Notes: generated from the sequence alone by a model not told the origin. Shown: positions 1 through 8,751, numbered from the stretch's first letter. The stretch is DNA of 35,171 nt from Methanothermococcus okinawensis (GCA_015663075.1 DQSV01000012.1:1-35171), one strand, 5' to 3'. Program-made: numbers and translations.

Positions 1-83
1 CACTTATTATTTATGGTTATTCATTTTTAAATATTTTATTTAATTGATAATTAAATATCGATAATAAGTAAATATTTAAGTAA

Positions 84-440
84 TTATTCTATCTTTACTT
101 CCTTTTCATACTTCCAAACACCATGTAGGTTGCAATACATGTAGGCACTTAATTTCATATTATGGCCCTTATGCTCTCCAGAGGGTGCCTTTACATATAG
201 TACTACATCAGGCTTAACATACTGAGTTAAATCCACCCTAGTTAAGGTAATATCTCCAATTTTAAGTTCAATGAATTGGATAAAATGATCGTCATCCATT
301 GGGTGATCTACCCCTGCACTACGTATTCTAACTTCAAATAGTTCCCCAGCTTTAACTACATCTTTACATTCAATTAATGGAGTATGCTTTTTTTCAAAGT
401 CTGTACCCTCTACAATAGTCTTTGCATCTACACAACTCAT
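84..440 (-). CDS. Superoxide reductase (neelaredoxin type, class II)
   Basis: Small 118-residue protein with the desulfoferrodoxin iron-binding fold. It is expected to reduce superoxide to hydrogen peroxide in the cytoplasm without making oxygen, the usual defence in strict anaerobes. The Fe(His4-Cys) site is visible: H19 in EKKHTP, H46 and H52 in HPMDDDHF, then C103 and H106 in CNLHGVW. The N-terminal four-cysteine desulforedoxin domain is absent, so it is the short class. The usual E-K-H-x-P ligand loop is shifted: the residue two before H19 is Lys and the Glu lies three before it. GGGG sits four bases before the ATG. It is transcribed with the AhpD-like gene upstream on the same strand, consistent with an oxidative-stress pair (inference). 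Confidence 0.93.
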   Translation of the reverse strand: MSCVDAKTIVEGTDFEKKHTPLIECKDVVKAGELFEVRIRSAGVDHPMDDDHFIQFIELKIGDITLTRVDLTQYVKPDVVLYVKAPSGEHKGHNMKLSAYMYCNLHGVWKYEKEVKIE

Positions 441-554
441 AATACCCCTTACTATATTTTAATTAATTAAAATAATTACAATACATACTTCGGAATACCT
501 ATTATATAAACATATCTCTACGAAATTAGGCAAAAATTTCTAAAGTTAAGCCGA

Positions 555-869
555 TTATAGTTCATTTAAAATTTTTACGGCTTTAACAAATGGGGGCATA
601 CCTGAAGTTAAAAGCACCACCTTTAATGCATCAAATATTTCATCCTTTGTAATACCTAATTCTGACATACCGCTTGACATCTGTTTTTTAGTGGCCCTCT
701 CATCCCCTGCTGCTGCAGTAATTGCCACTGCTATCAATTTCTGGGTTTTATAGTCCAATGCCTCTCCAGTATATACTTCATTATTTAAATCAACGATTAT
801 TTTATATAATTCTGGATAATTTTCTTTTATGTATTTCATCCCCTCTCCTACAAATACTTCATTTTTCAT
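555..869 (-). CDS. Carboxymuconolactone decarboxylase / AhpD-like protein
   Basis: A 104-residue all-helical protein of the CMD/AhpD-like family; the segment ALDYKTQKLIAVAITAAAG is the family core helix. Family members act as peroxidase partners or decarboxylases, but this copy contains no cysteine, so the CxxC redox pair of AhpD is missing and a peroxidase-reductase role is unlikely. The start is the internal ATG at 869 because GGAGG stands six bases before it; the longer frame to 947 has no ribosome binding site and an unconvincing N-terminus. It lies upstream of the superoxide reductase on the same strand, 114 bases apart. Substrate unknown. Confidence 0.85.
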   Translation of the reverse strand: MKNEVFVGEGMKYIKENYPELYKIIVDLNNEVYTGEALDYKTQKLIAVAITAAAGDERATKKQMSSGMSELGITKDEIFDALKVVLLTSGMPPFVKAVKILNEL

Positions 870-1294
870 ATTATTCCTCCACTTTTTATTAAAGTTAGGT
901 ATTGCATTATAATACTTGATTTGCAAATTAAGAATATATACTTGCAATTTATGTATATTTTTATATTTTATATATATATTTTTTGAAATAAATTTTTTGT
1001 TTATTAATAGTTTTATTTTATAGCTTATTAAATAATAATAATTGTTAAATAATAATAAAAAAACAAAATATATAAAAAACAGAAAAGGATATATAGAGAA
1101 TAAGTACTATCATACAGCATGTTCATAATGTGGTAATTAATTACAATGGTTTTAAAAATATATAATTATACAAAAAATATTTAATTTTTTAAATTAATAT
1201 AATAATTATGGATTATATAATTGATAATACTTACAGTTTAGATATATCCTGTTTTAATAACCCTTTAGAATCTTCCCATCTTAGGAGGAATATC
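870..1294. other. AT-rich divergent promoter region
   Basis: Gene-free stretch between the AhpD-like gene and the TrkA-N/DHH gene. It is composed largely of A/T runs. A TATA-like segment (TATATAAT) near 1157-1164 could serve the rightward gene and would leave a leader of about 100 bases before the start at 1295. An in-frame ATG at 1208 lies inside but has no ribosome binding site. No RNA gene or repeat recognised. Confidence 0.5.
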
Positions 1295-2764
1295 ATGATA
1301 TTGATTATTGGTTATGGGTCCTTTGGCCGTAAAGTTACAAACTATGCTAAAACGCTGGATAAAGTTGTTGTAATTGACAAAAATCCCGCAGTATTTGAAT
1401 CTATTGATAATTTGGATTTTGAATATGTTGTAGGAGATGCATCTGAAAGGGAAACACTTCTTAATGTCAATATTAAAGATGCAGATACCATATTAATATT
1501 AACCAATGAATATGTGGTAAATAAAAAAATAGTAGAGGTTGTAAAGGAATTAAATCCTACGGCATATGTGATTGCCAGAGGTATTGTAAAGTATCCTGAT
1601 TTGTATTCAGGAGTTAAGGTGGATAAGATAATACACCCCATTGAATGTGCAGCCAAAGAGATTGTATTTGAAATAGAGAAGTCTAAATTACGGAGAAAAT
1701 TAATGGATTTGGAGAGGATAGTTAATAATGTAAAATTAAAATATGGGAAAACTAAGGACACCATAATACTAAAAAATGAAAATACTGAAGATAACGGGAA
1801 AGCATCATTTTTAATAGTTATGCATAATAATCCAGATCCAGATTCAATAGCCAGTGCAATGGCATTAAAAAAAATATTTGAAAAATGGAATGTGAATTCA
1901 GATATCGCTTATGGGGGAAAAATAGAATTTGATGAAAATAAGGCAATGGTAAATCTATTGGGTGTAAAAATAATTCCCATTAATGATATAGACATTGCAA
2001 GATATGATGGCATTGCTGTTGTGGATACTTCAACCTCAAAACTGCTACCAATAAGTCCTAACAACTACAAAATTGATATAATTATAGACCATCATGAAAA
2101 TGGTGACTTAAGTGCAGAATACATGGATATAAGGCCTGATATAGGTGCCACGGCTACCATACTGTTAGAGTACTTAATTCAATTGAATTTAACTCCAAAA
2201 CAGGATTTAGCAACGGCTCTATACTATGCCATATGTACTGATACAAACTACTTTAAAAGAAAAACCTCTAAAAAGGACTTTGAGGCTGCAGGATATTTAC
2301 AAGATTTGATGGATCCAAAAACCTTAGAAATGATTGAAAACCCAGAAATGGATACTGAATCCATGGAAATACTTGCAAGATCCATCATAAATAGGAAAAT
2401 AATTAGAAGTAGTATAGCTCTATCCTACGTAGGTAGGGTAAATAATAGAGGGGCTCTACCAAAGGCAGCAGACTTTTTACTCAAAATGGAGGGAATAACT
2501 ACAACATACGTATTTGGAATCTCCGAGAATAAGATATACATAAGTGCAAGGACAAAAGATTTAAGAATTGATGTAGGGGACATAATGAAAAGGGCTTTTG
2601 GAGGAGGAGGACATCAAAAGGCTGCAGCAGCAAGTATTGATCTTGGTATTTTTGAATCGGTTTCCAATAAGGAATCCCTTAGGAAATTAGTTGAAGAGGC
2701 CATACAAACCAAAATACTTAATGTTATGGGCATCAGTGAAGGGGAGGAAAAGGGAAAGGGTTAA
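1295..2764 (+). CDS. TrkA-N domain fused to DHH-DHHA1 phosphoesterase
   Basis: A 489-residue two-part protein. Residues 1-125 form a Rossmann TrkA-N (RCK) domain with the nucleotide motif GYGSFG at 6-11 and an acidic residue at the end of strand 2 (VVVIDKN). Residues about 170-310 are a DHH domain: NNPDPDS at 178-184, VVDTS at 242-246 and DHHENG at 265-270, the metal ligands of RecJ/NrnA-type enzymes. The DHHA1 domain ends with GGGGHQKAA around 436-444. Family members cleave short oligonucleotides or cyclic dinucleotides; the TrkA-N part suggests control by NAD(H) or another nucleotide. The start at 1295 is preceded by AGGAGG six bases upstream, whereas the longer frame from 1208 lacks one. 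Domain calls are firm; the substrate is inferred. Confidence 0.92.
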   Translation: MILIIGYGSFGRKVTNYAKTLDKVVVIDKNPAVFESIDNLDFEYVVGDASERETLLNVNIKDADTILILTNEYVVNKKIVEVVKELNPTAYVIARGIVKYPDLYSGVKVDKIIHPIECAAKEIVFEIEKSKLRRKLMDLERIVNNVKLKYGKTKDTIILKNENTEDNGKASFLIVMHNNPDPDSIASAMALKKIFEKWNVNSDIAYGGKIEFDENKAMVNLLGVKIIPINDIDIARYDGIAVVDTSTSKLLPISPNNYKIDIIIDHHENGDLSAEYMDIRPDIGATATILLEYLIQLNLTPKQDLATALYYAICTDTNYFKRKTSKKDFEAAGYLQDLMDPKTLEMIENPEMDTESMEILARSIINRKIIRSSIALSYVGRVNNRGALPKAADFLLKMEGITTTYVFGISENKIYISARTKDLRIDVGDIMKRAFGGGGHQKAAAASIDLGIFESVSNKESLRKLVEEAIQTKILNVMGISEGEEKGKG

Positions 2765-2815
2765 AACTTAAAGGAATTAAAAACTATCTTTTATTTTAAA
2801 ATATTATAAGATAAT

Positions 2816-3106
2816 ATGCTTAAGGAATTAATAAATAAAATAATCTGGCATCCTGATTATTCTGCTGAAGATTATGAAATAATTTACTTACATAGAGTGG
2901 GCCCGAGAGGAGATCATAAAAATAAAGAAAGTAATCCCACTCATGCATATAAAAAAGTTCCGATAAGTGAAGTATTCATTGAATATTCCTTTATTGTTTG
3001 TAATGTAAATAACCAAAGGACCCATATTCCCCTTCATAGAATACTGGAAATTAGAAATAAAAGAACGGGGGAGATTTTATATAAAAAATCTTATCCCTAT
3101 CATTAA
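2816..3106 (+). CDS. DUF504 / MJ1316-type RNA-end recognition protein
   Basis: A 96-residue protein starting MLKELINKIIWHP, typical of the archaeal DUF504 (UPF0248, MJ1316) family. The stretch YLHRGP-like (here YLHRVGPRGD) followed by a conserved HIPLHRI near residue 73 fits the family, whose domain is described as recognising RNA cyclic-phosphate ends. The role in archaea is not established. It begins 51 bases after the DHH phosphoesterase on the same strand, so co-transcription is likely, and a nucleic-acid function would suit both. The Shine-Dalgarno sequence is weak. Confidence 0.88.
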   Translation: MLKELINKIIWHPDYSAEDYEIIYLHRVGPRGDHKNKESNPTHAYKKVPISEVFIEYSFIVCNVNNQRTHIPLHRILEIRNKRTGEILYKKSYPYH

Positions 3107-3133
3107 GATTTCAAAATAATTAAAAAGAAAAAT

Positions 3134-3240
3134 CATATAAAAATTTAGAAATCTTATCATTATCCTTTTTTGATAATCCTAAGTACTGAGGATATGTAAT
3201 ACTTTGACAAGAATGGTTGTTATAAAAACATATAGTTAGG
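3134..3240 (+). other. Gene-free stretch with two hairpins
   Basis: The 429-base gap 3107-3535 has no gene. It contains a 6-bp perfect hairpin (arms 3159-3164 and 3172-3177, seven-base loop) and a nested one (arms 3192-3197/3228-3233 enclosing 3207-3210/3217-3220). The sequence GTACTGAGGAT at 3183-3193 resembles the 5' part of the candidate RNA near 9353, and TAGAAATC occurs near 3146 as in the element at 24706. T-rich DNA follows (3260-3355). It may be a diverged member of that RNA family, but the hairpins do not align well; weak. Confidence 0.2.
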
Positions 3241-3535
3241 TCAATTTAATAAGGACTTGAGAATATTCTTTATTATTTTTGTTCTTTGCAATAATTTTTT
3301 AAAAAATCCATATTTTCCTGCATTTTTTTAATTTTTTATTTTTTTTAATTTTTATATCACAATAGGTTTATGTGCTTGATTGTAAAATATTAAGAAGGAT
3401 AATAAATATAAAAATTATAATAAATAGTTAATATTTGATTAAATAAATATAAAAGAATAATAATATAAATAAAGATATTGTAAATTAAATAAAATACGTT
3501 ATAAAAGTTAACATTATTAATAAAGGGTTTTTCAC

Positions 3536-4348
3536 ATGGTTAAGGTAGAGGAGTATATGACAAGAGATGTGGATTATGTTGATCCAGAGGATTGCGTAAA
3601 GGAAGTAATTGAATTAATTAAAAAAACTTCCCATGATACATTTCCAGTAGTATCCAAGGGCAAGGTTGTTGGTATAGTTTCAGTTCATGATTTAATAGGC
3701 AGGGATGAAGAAGAAAAAATAAAGAATCTAATGGTTAAAAGGGAAGATATGATAACTACAAGACCTGATGTAAATATACGGGATGTGGGAAGAATTATGT
3801 TTAGAACAGGGTTTTCAAAACTGCCTGTTATTGATAAGGACAATAGACTATTAGGTATAATAACAAATACCGATGTTATTAGATCCCAAATTGAAAAAAC
3901 CACTCCCGAAAAATTAAATAAAATATTAGATACCTATAGGAAATTAGGATATGAAGTTAACCTATATAAGGATAGCATTCCTGTTTACAAAATTAGGCCC
4001 ACTCAATCAAAGATTTATGAGGATGAATTACAAGGAAGGATTTATGAATTAAAAAGAGGGCTGGCTGAACCTATAATAGTTATTAAAAAGAACAGTGAGT
4101 CCAAAAAAAATGATTACTATATACTTGTTGATGGACACCATAGGGCCATAGCCTGTAACCTATCTAAAATACCTCTATTGGAGGCATATGTTATCGAAAT
4201 AAAAACTGACAAGCAACTGGGTATTGAAAAAACTGCCGAAAGTCAGTCTTTAAAAACATTAGATGACGTTAAAATAATTGATGAAGATAAAAACAATTCC
4301 CGTGAAATATATGAACTTAGTTCTAAAAGAAGTAGTAATTTTTATTAA
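3536..4348 (+). CDS. CBS-pair protein with ParB/sulfiredoxin-like domain
   Basis: A 270-residue fusion. Residues 1-120 are two CBS motifs (FPVVSKGKVVGIVSVHDLI; LPVIDKDNRLLGIITNTDVI), which usually bind adenosine nucleotides. Residues about 145-225 are a ParB/sulfiredoxin-like domain: a PTQ-KIYEDEL strand near 155-165 and the signature DGHHRA at 199-204. It is probably not a partition protein: there is no ParA and no helix-turn-helix. The same catalytic fold makes O-phosphoserine from free serine in the ADP-dependent serine kinase of Thermococcus. That is a candidate function, not shown. The last 45 residues look disordered. Only a weak AGGG precedes the ATG. It has its own long upstream gap, so it is probably a single-gene unit. 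Confidence 0.85.
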   Translation: MVKVEEYMTRDVDYVDPEDCVKEVIELIKKTSHDTFPVVSKGKVVGIVSVHDLIGRDEEEKIKNLMVKREDMITTRPDVNIRDVGRIMFRTGFSKLPVIDKDNRLLGIITNTDVIRSQIEKTTPEKLNKILDTYRKLGYEVNLYKDSIPVYKIRPTQSKIYEDELQGRIYELKRGLAEPIIVIKKNSESKKNDYYILVDGHHRAIACNLSKIPLLEAYVIEIKTDKQLGIEKTAESQSLKTLDDVKIIDEDKNNSREIYELSSKRSSNFY

Positions 4349-4408
4349 AAATATTTCTGTAAATAATAAAAATTAAAAATATAATATAATAAAATAATTT
4401 AATTTAAC

Positions 4409-5380
4409 CTATAATTCTTTATAGTTCAATGACTTTTTAAGCACTTCAATATTTGGCTTTCCATAACTTAATAATTTTCCTGTTTTTATATCATTTATTG
4501 TAACAACTGCAGGTGCAAACATTCCCTTATCTATTTTGTAGAAATCATAATTTGCATCTTTAAATACCTCCAAGAAGGGCCTTCCATAATCTGATGATGT
4601 ACAGGAGGGCAATTTCTTACATAGATTTTCAATATCATCTCCCTCTTCGCTCTCTATATAGTAGTAGGTTTTACCTCCATAGAGTACCATATCATTTGTA
4701 GCCCCCATCATAACTAAATCATCCCCAACAATTGGAGCAATAGGAGCAATACCTGCTGCATGTTTAACCTTCTTTACATCAAAGTGAAGGGCTTCTAACA
4801 TTTTATAGGTTCCATTTTCCACTACCCTACCACTTATCTGTATTGATCCAACCAAGGAGGCTGTTGGAGCCACCAATAGATATACATTTTCAGTATTTAC
4901 TCCACATTTTTCAGCAACATATTCGGCAACATCTTCATTTGGAAGTTTTGAGGATTCTAAGCACAATATGGCTACGTCAGCATTATCCTCATAATCAATT
5001 TCTTCATAAGTATTTTTAGGCATTTTTGCAAGGGCCCTTGCAGGTCCTGAACCCATAGCAAAGTATTTACCAACCTTCACAGCCCAGCCAGCCTTTTGGG
5101 AACCTAAGGTGGATATGGCAGGATGGGAGGTAATTACCTTTATTAATGGTAATGCTAATTCATCATTTAAAGTCCCATTTAATGCAATACCCACATAGGC
5201 CAATCCTCCTAAGCATACCTTGGTAAAGGCTTTACCGGCTTCAAAACTACCTATTACATTTACTCCACAATCTAAAACCTTTGCTCCGTTTTCAAGGGTT
5301 ATTACTTCAATATTTAACTCATCCTTATTTTTTATCATATCCTCCACTATTGGAAGGGATTTTAAATTTACACTCATCAT
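4409..5380 (-). CDS. mch: Methenyltetrahydromethanopterin cyclohydrolase
   Basis: Full-length Mch (323 residues; about 320 is usual). It interconverts formyl-H4MPT and methenyl-H4MPT, the third step of CO2 reduction to methane, in the cytoplasm. Family stretches include [14 protein letters not shown] at the N-terminus, the glycine-rich GSGPARAL and [14 protein letters not shown]. Three ATGs follow each other after GGTGAA; the first is only one base from it. I prefer the second at 5380 because related proteins start M-x-S-V-N, though the third (5377) is equally well spaced. The gene stands alone on its strand, with a TATA box and inverted repeat about 90-115 bases upstream. Confidence 0.97.
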   Translation of the reverse strand: MMSVNLKSLPIVEDMIKNKDELNIEVITLENGAKVLDCGVNVIGSFEAGKAFTKVCLGGLAYVGIALNGTLNDELALPLIKVITSHPAISTLGSQKAGWAVKVGKYFAMGSGPARALAKMPKNTYEEIDYEDNADVAILCLESSKLPNEDVAEYVAEKCGVNTENVYLLVAPTASLVGSIQISGRVVENGTYKMLEALHFDVKKVKHAAGIAPIAPIVGDDLVMMGATNDMVLYGGKTYYYIESEEGDDIENLCKKLPSCTSSDYGRPFLEVFKDANYDFYKIDKGMFAPAVVTINDIKTGKLLSYGKPNIEVLKKSLNYKEL

Positions 5381-5467
5381 CATTTCACCATATTACTTTT
5401 TATAATTAATATGCTATTTTTTAGTTGTTATTGGTTATTTATTAATTATTATTAAATTTTTTGGTTG

Positions 5468-5493
5468 TACATAATTTATTTATGTATATATAG
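5468..5493 (-). promoter_or_regulatory. Probable mch promoter with inverted repeat
   Basis: Read on the minus strand, TATATATA-like sequence at 5486-5493 is followed by a 7-bp inverted repeat (TACATAA, five-base spacer, TTATGTA; 5468-5486) lying between the TATA box and the expected start point near 5463. Position fits an operator, but such repeats are easier to get by chance in this AT-rich DNA. Confidence 0.4.
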
Positions 5494-5653
5494 CATATTT
5501 ATTAGATAACATTTATATTAATTATTATTTTTATTAAATATCATGGATTCAGAGAAATAAAATAAAATTTATATATTTAAGTACATCAGCATGGATTAAA
5601 TATTTTTAACAAATAAAATATCATCAATAAATATATTAAGTCATTGTGAAACC

Positions 5654-6046
5654 ATGGATAATTCCATTTATAAATTTTTACATGATCTAAATACAAATTT
5701 TAAAAGAAAAACATTAAGGGAACTTTTATCAGAGGATAAACCCCATGTTATAATTAATGGAAAGAGACATAGAATAAAGAAAAAAGAATTAAATTTAATA
5801 AATGAACTAACTCCTACTAAGGATTTAAAGATACCAATACTATTAGAGATAGATGCCTCATTGGAATCTGGGACAGTAAAAATAAATGGCCATGCTGAGA
5901 TAAATTTAATTTCCAAGATATTGAACAGAGAAATAAATTTATTTACTGAAGAGCCCTCAATATATATCTATAAACCAGAATTAAAAATTTTAAGGAGACA
6001 ATTACCTACCACCACAACATATATCTTCAAGATAGGTTCCTATTGA
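5654..6046 (+). CDS. DUF61 (UPF0216) family protein
   Basis: A 130-residue protein of the archaeal DUF61 family, recognised from the pattern of a basic N-terminal half (LRELLSEDKPHVIINGKRHRIKKKEL) followed by IPILLEIDAS. Function is unknown. The two small membrane-protein genes follow closely: the next ATG lies ten bases after this stop, so the genes are probably co-transcribed. GTGA precedes the start at a plausible distance. Confidence 0.85.
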   Translation: MDNSIYKFLHDLNTNFKRKTLRELLSEDKPHVIINGKRHRIKKKELNLINELTPTKDLKIPILLEIDASLESGTVKINGHAEINLISKILNREINLFTEEPSIYIYKPELKILRRQLPTTTTYIFKIGSY

Positions 6047-6056
6047 GTGATATAGT

Positions 6057-6239
6057 ATGGAAATCAGAAAAAAGAAATATAGGGGCACTGATCCATTTAA
6101 AAGAATGATGAACAATCAAAAAAATATAGAAAAACTATATAAAATATATTACCTTATAAATATATGGGTATGGCTTGCCATGGTTATAGGATCTATAATT
6201 TTCATAATATGGGCAATTAAATACTTAAATTTAATTTAA
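6057..6239 (+). CDS. Small single-pass membrane protein
   Basis: A 60-residue protein with a basic N-terminus (MEIRKKKYRGTDPFKR) and one long hydrophobic segment at residues 30-58, so probably a single membrane helix with the N-terminus in the cytoplasm. No family recognised. It starts ten bases after the DUF61 stop, with GAGTGAT just before it overlapping that stop, which suggests coupled translation. Confidence 0.65.
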   Translation: MEIRKKKYRGTDPFKRMMNNQKNIEKLYKIYYLINIWVWLAMVIGSIIFIIWAIKYLNLI

Positions 6240-6297
6240 ATTTGGAATTTTATTATGTATTATGTAAAGTAGTAATAAATCTTAAAATGGGATTGTT

Positions 6298-6561
6298 ATG
6301 AATGAATATGTAATATACTTTACCATGTTTGCACTAATAATTGGGGCCCTATCTTCATTAAAATTATGCTTTCATAAAAATACCTCCAATGTACTAATTG
6401 GAGAGGGCCTAATGGCCATAATAGTGGCAACCTTTTTAGTGGTATTATCAGTGGGGTTTAATATATCCTTTGGGGAAACTGTGGCATTGTTCATATTGGT
6501 GGCTGGACCTGTGGGAACAATAGCCTTTTCAAGGGTAATGAAAAAAAATAGGATGGAATAG
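6298..6561 (+). CDS. Small membrane protein resembling MrpF/EhbB-type subunits
   Basis: An 87-residue protein with three predicted membrane helices (about 5-21, 33-53 and 60-78) and a short basic tail. The last helix and tail (VAGPVGTIAFSRVMKK) resemble the ending of MrpF/MnhF cation-antiporter subunits and of small subunits in the methanogen Eha/Ehb hydrogenases. Whether it joins such a complex is inference; no antiporter genes are adjacent. It follows the 60-residue membrane protein by 58 bases and may belong to the same transcript. Confidence 0.7.
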   Translation: MNEYVIYFTMFALIIGALSSLKLCFHKNTSNVLIGEGLMAIIVATFLVVLSVGFNISFGETVALFILVAGPVGTIAFSRVMKKNRME

Positions 6562-6595
6562 ACATCCCCTATTAAAATTATAATAGATATTATCC

Positions 6596-6607
6596 TTTTT
6601 TTGTTTT
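6596..6607 (+). terminator. Poly-T terminator after the DUF61 cluster
   Basis: A run of seven T, one G and four T, about 35 bases after the 87-residue membrane protein and followed by further T-rich DNA to 6660. Archaeal termination commonly uses such U-tracts. The convergent thrS stop lies 110 bases further on. Confidence 0.5.
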
Positions 6608-6719
6608 CATTTAATTATTAATTACTTTATTATTTTTAATTATTATTGATTTTTTATTTTTATTTATGTTATGGATTATAAGTTAAGATTGTGTGCTAAC
6701 TACAATAAAAAGTTAAAGA

Positions 6720-8615
6720 TTATTTAAATATTGGATGCAATGAACAACACATTGGTAAACTTAATGGCCTATAGGGGTATCCCTTAGATTCCTCCTTTAT
6801 TCTTTTAATAAGTTCATCTACTGTCATTTTCTCTTTAAAACTCTTCTTTAATGTGGATTTTTTTCTAATAGTAACTGTTAAAATATTGTTATTTACTTCC
6901 TCATCACCAATTACCACAACATAAGGAACCCAATCCCTTCCTGCATTTCTTATTTTTTTACCAACACTATCCTCTCTATCATCATAATCCACTCTAATAC
7001 TATTTTCCTTTAATTTCTCAGCAACACCTAGTGCATATTCTTTATGGTTTTCAGAAACTGGAATAACCCTTACTTGAATTGGAGAGAGCCATACTGGTAG
7101 CATTGGAAGGTAACCATCCTCAAAATCCTTAAATGCCCTTTCCAAGAGAGCACATATTACCCTTTCAATACTTCCAGTTGGGGAACAGTGTAGTATTATA
7201 GGATAGGCTTCCCCGTTTCCATTATGTACTTTAATACTAAATCTTTTGGCACTTTCAACGTCTATTTGCACAGTTGGGTTTTCAATGGGCCTTCCAAAAC
7301 TATCTATTACTGCCATATCCACCTTTCCAACCCAATAATGACTCCTCTCTGGAATTAATTCAAGAAGTACTCCCTTTCCATATTTTTCCTTATATTCCTT
7401 TGCCATTTTAAAGAACCACTTTTTATTCTCCTCAAAGAAATCCTCAGTATATCTAAATATTACAGAATATGGGGTATTTAAATCATCTCCTGTTTTTAGG
7501 CACATCCAAAATTGATTTTCAAATTCCTTCATTGCCTGATCCATATTTAGACATACTGTATGCATATCTGGCATAGTAAAGGCCCTTAATCTCTTTAAAC
7601 CTACTAACTCTCCCCTTTGTTCATATCTAAAACTGTATGTTGAAAGTTCATATAATTTTAAAGGTAGATGTTTTGGAAGTATGTACATGTCCTTTTTCAT
7701 CATAAACTGTCCAAAACATGCTGCAAATCTAAGCATCAATTCTTTATTTCCTTGGGTAAATCTGTACTGCCTCTCTCCAAATTTATCAGCATGCTCCCTA
7801 ATGGATTTATTCTCTAAGTTATACATAACTGGAGTTTCAACTGGCATGCCTCCATTTTCTATAACTATGTTGTATATGTAATCCTGTAGAAGGTCCCTAA
7901 TAAGTTTTCCCTTGGGATACCACCTAAAGTGGCCAGCATCTGAGGAGGGTTCATAATCACAAATTTCCTTTTCCCTTATGTATTTTACATGAGGGGGCTC
8001 CTTTTTATACTTCTTACTATCCTTTATACCCAACTCCTTAATGGCCAAGGCCCTTAATTCCTCATCCTTTATTACTTCATTTATCTTTTCTCTGTCCAAT
8101 TCTATAAGTTCCTCACTATCTACATCCAATAGATAGAATTTTGGTTCCTTTTCCCCTATGTTTTTTTCATCAATTGAGGTATCTTCAGGAGAGGGCATAT
8201 CTCCAGTAATTTTTCTAGATAATTCACTTAGGGGATGTCCCTTACAACTTATCTTAAAGGATTTATACCATCCAAAGGGAGCCCTCAATACATTGTAATT
8301 TTTTTCCTTTAATTCCCTTTCAACGCCCATAAGTATTTCCCTTGCAACCTTTGGAGAGGCCAAATCACTTGATAGATGGGCATAAGGGTATATTACTATA
8401 TTATTAACCTTTAGATTTTCGGCAGTTTTTATTATTTCATTTAATGTGTTTTTTAAAACAGTCTCTTGATTACTTTCATCTTCCTTTTCAACAGCCATAA
8501 ATACTGTCAAACACTCCTCCATTTTTCCCTCTGGTGTGATAATATCCTCTGCAATTTTTGTTCTTTCTGTAACTTTAAATTCCAAGTAATCAGAATGTAT
8601 CAACAGTATCTTCAT
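6720..8615 (-). CDS. thrS: Threonyl-tRNA synthetase, archaeal type
   Basis: A 631-residue enzyme that charges tRNA-Thr. Residues 1-145 are the archaeal editing domain related to D-aminoacyl-tRNA deacylase (MKILLIHSDYLEF start; FGWYKSFKISCKGHPLSE near 115-131), which removes mischarged serine. The class II catalytic core follows, with zinc ligands C300 (FAACFGQF), H352 (PDMHTVC) and H476 (LHCSPTGS). The C-terminal 110 residues form the anticodon-binding domain. The bacterial-type N1/N2 domains are absent, as expected. GAGGGATAAT precedes the ATG. It is a stand-alone gene, 136 bases downstream of ribL on the same strand. Confidence 0.97.
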   Translation of the reverse strand: MKILLIHSDYLEFKVTERTKIAEDIITPEGKMEECLTVFMAVEKEDESNQETVLKNTLNEIIKTAENLKVNNIVIYPYAHLSSDLASPKVAREILMGVERELKEKNYNVLRAPFGWYKSFKISCKGHPLSELSRKITGDMPSPEDTSIDEKNIGEKEPKFYLLDVDSEELIELDREKINEVIKDEELRALAIKELGIKDSKKYKKEPPHVKYIREKEICDYEPSSDAGHFRWYPKGKLIRDLLQDYIYNIVIENGGMPVETPVMYNLENKSIREHADKFGERQYRFTQGNKELMLRFAACFGQFMMKKDMYILPKHLPLKLYELSTYSFRYEQRGELVGLKRLRAFTMPDMHTVCLNMDQAMKEFENQFWMCLKTGDDLNTPYSVIFRYTEDFFEENKKWFFKMAKEYKEKYGKGVLLELIPERSHYWVGKVDMAVIDSFGRPIENPTVQIDVESAKRFSIKVHNGNGEAYPIILHCSPTGSIERVICALLERAFKDFEDGYLPMLPVWLSPIQVRVIPVSENHKEYALGVAEKLKENSIRVDYDDREDSVGKKIRNAGRDWVPYVVVIGDEEVNNNILTVTIRKKSTLKKSFKEKMTVDELIKRIKEESKGYPYRPLSLPMCCSLHPIFK

Positions 8616-8751
8616 ATTATCCCTCTTTATTTAAATATAGGATTTTTATATAGGATTTAATTTTTATAGTATATATTTTTGAGTAATATATGATATGGTT
8701 GAATATGATGTGGTTAATAAATATTTATAATATTTATCAAAACTTAGTATT

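Noticed and set aside
1342-1764. 140-codon minus-strand open frame
   Set aside because: Antisense shadow of the TrkA-N/DHH gene; no ribosome binding site and no recognisable domain.
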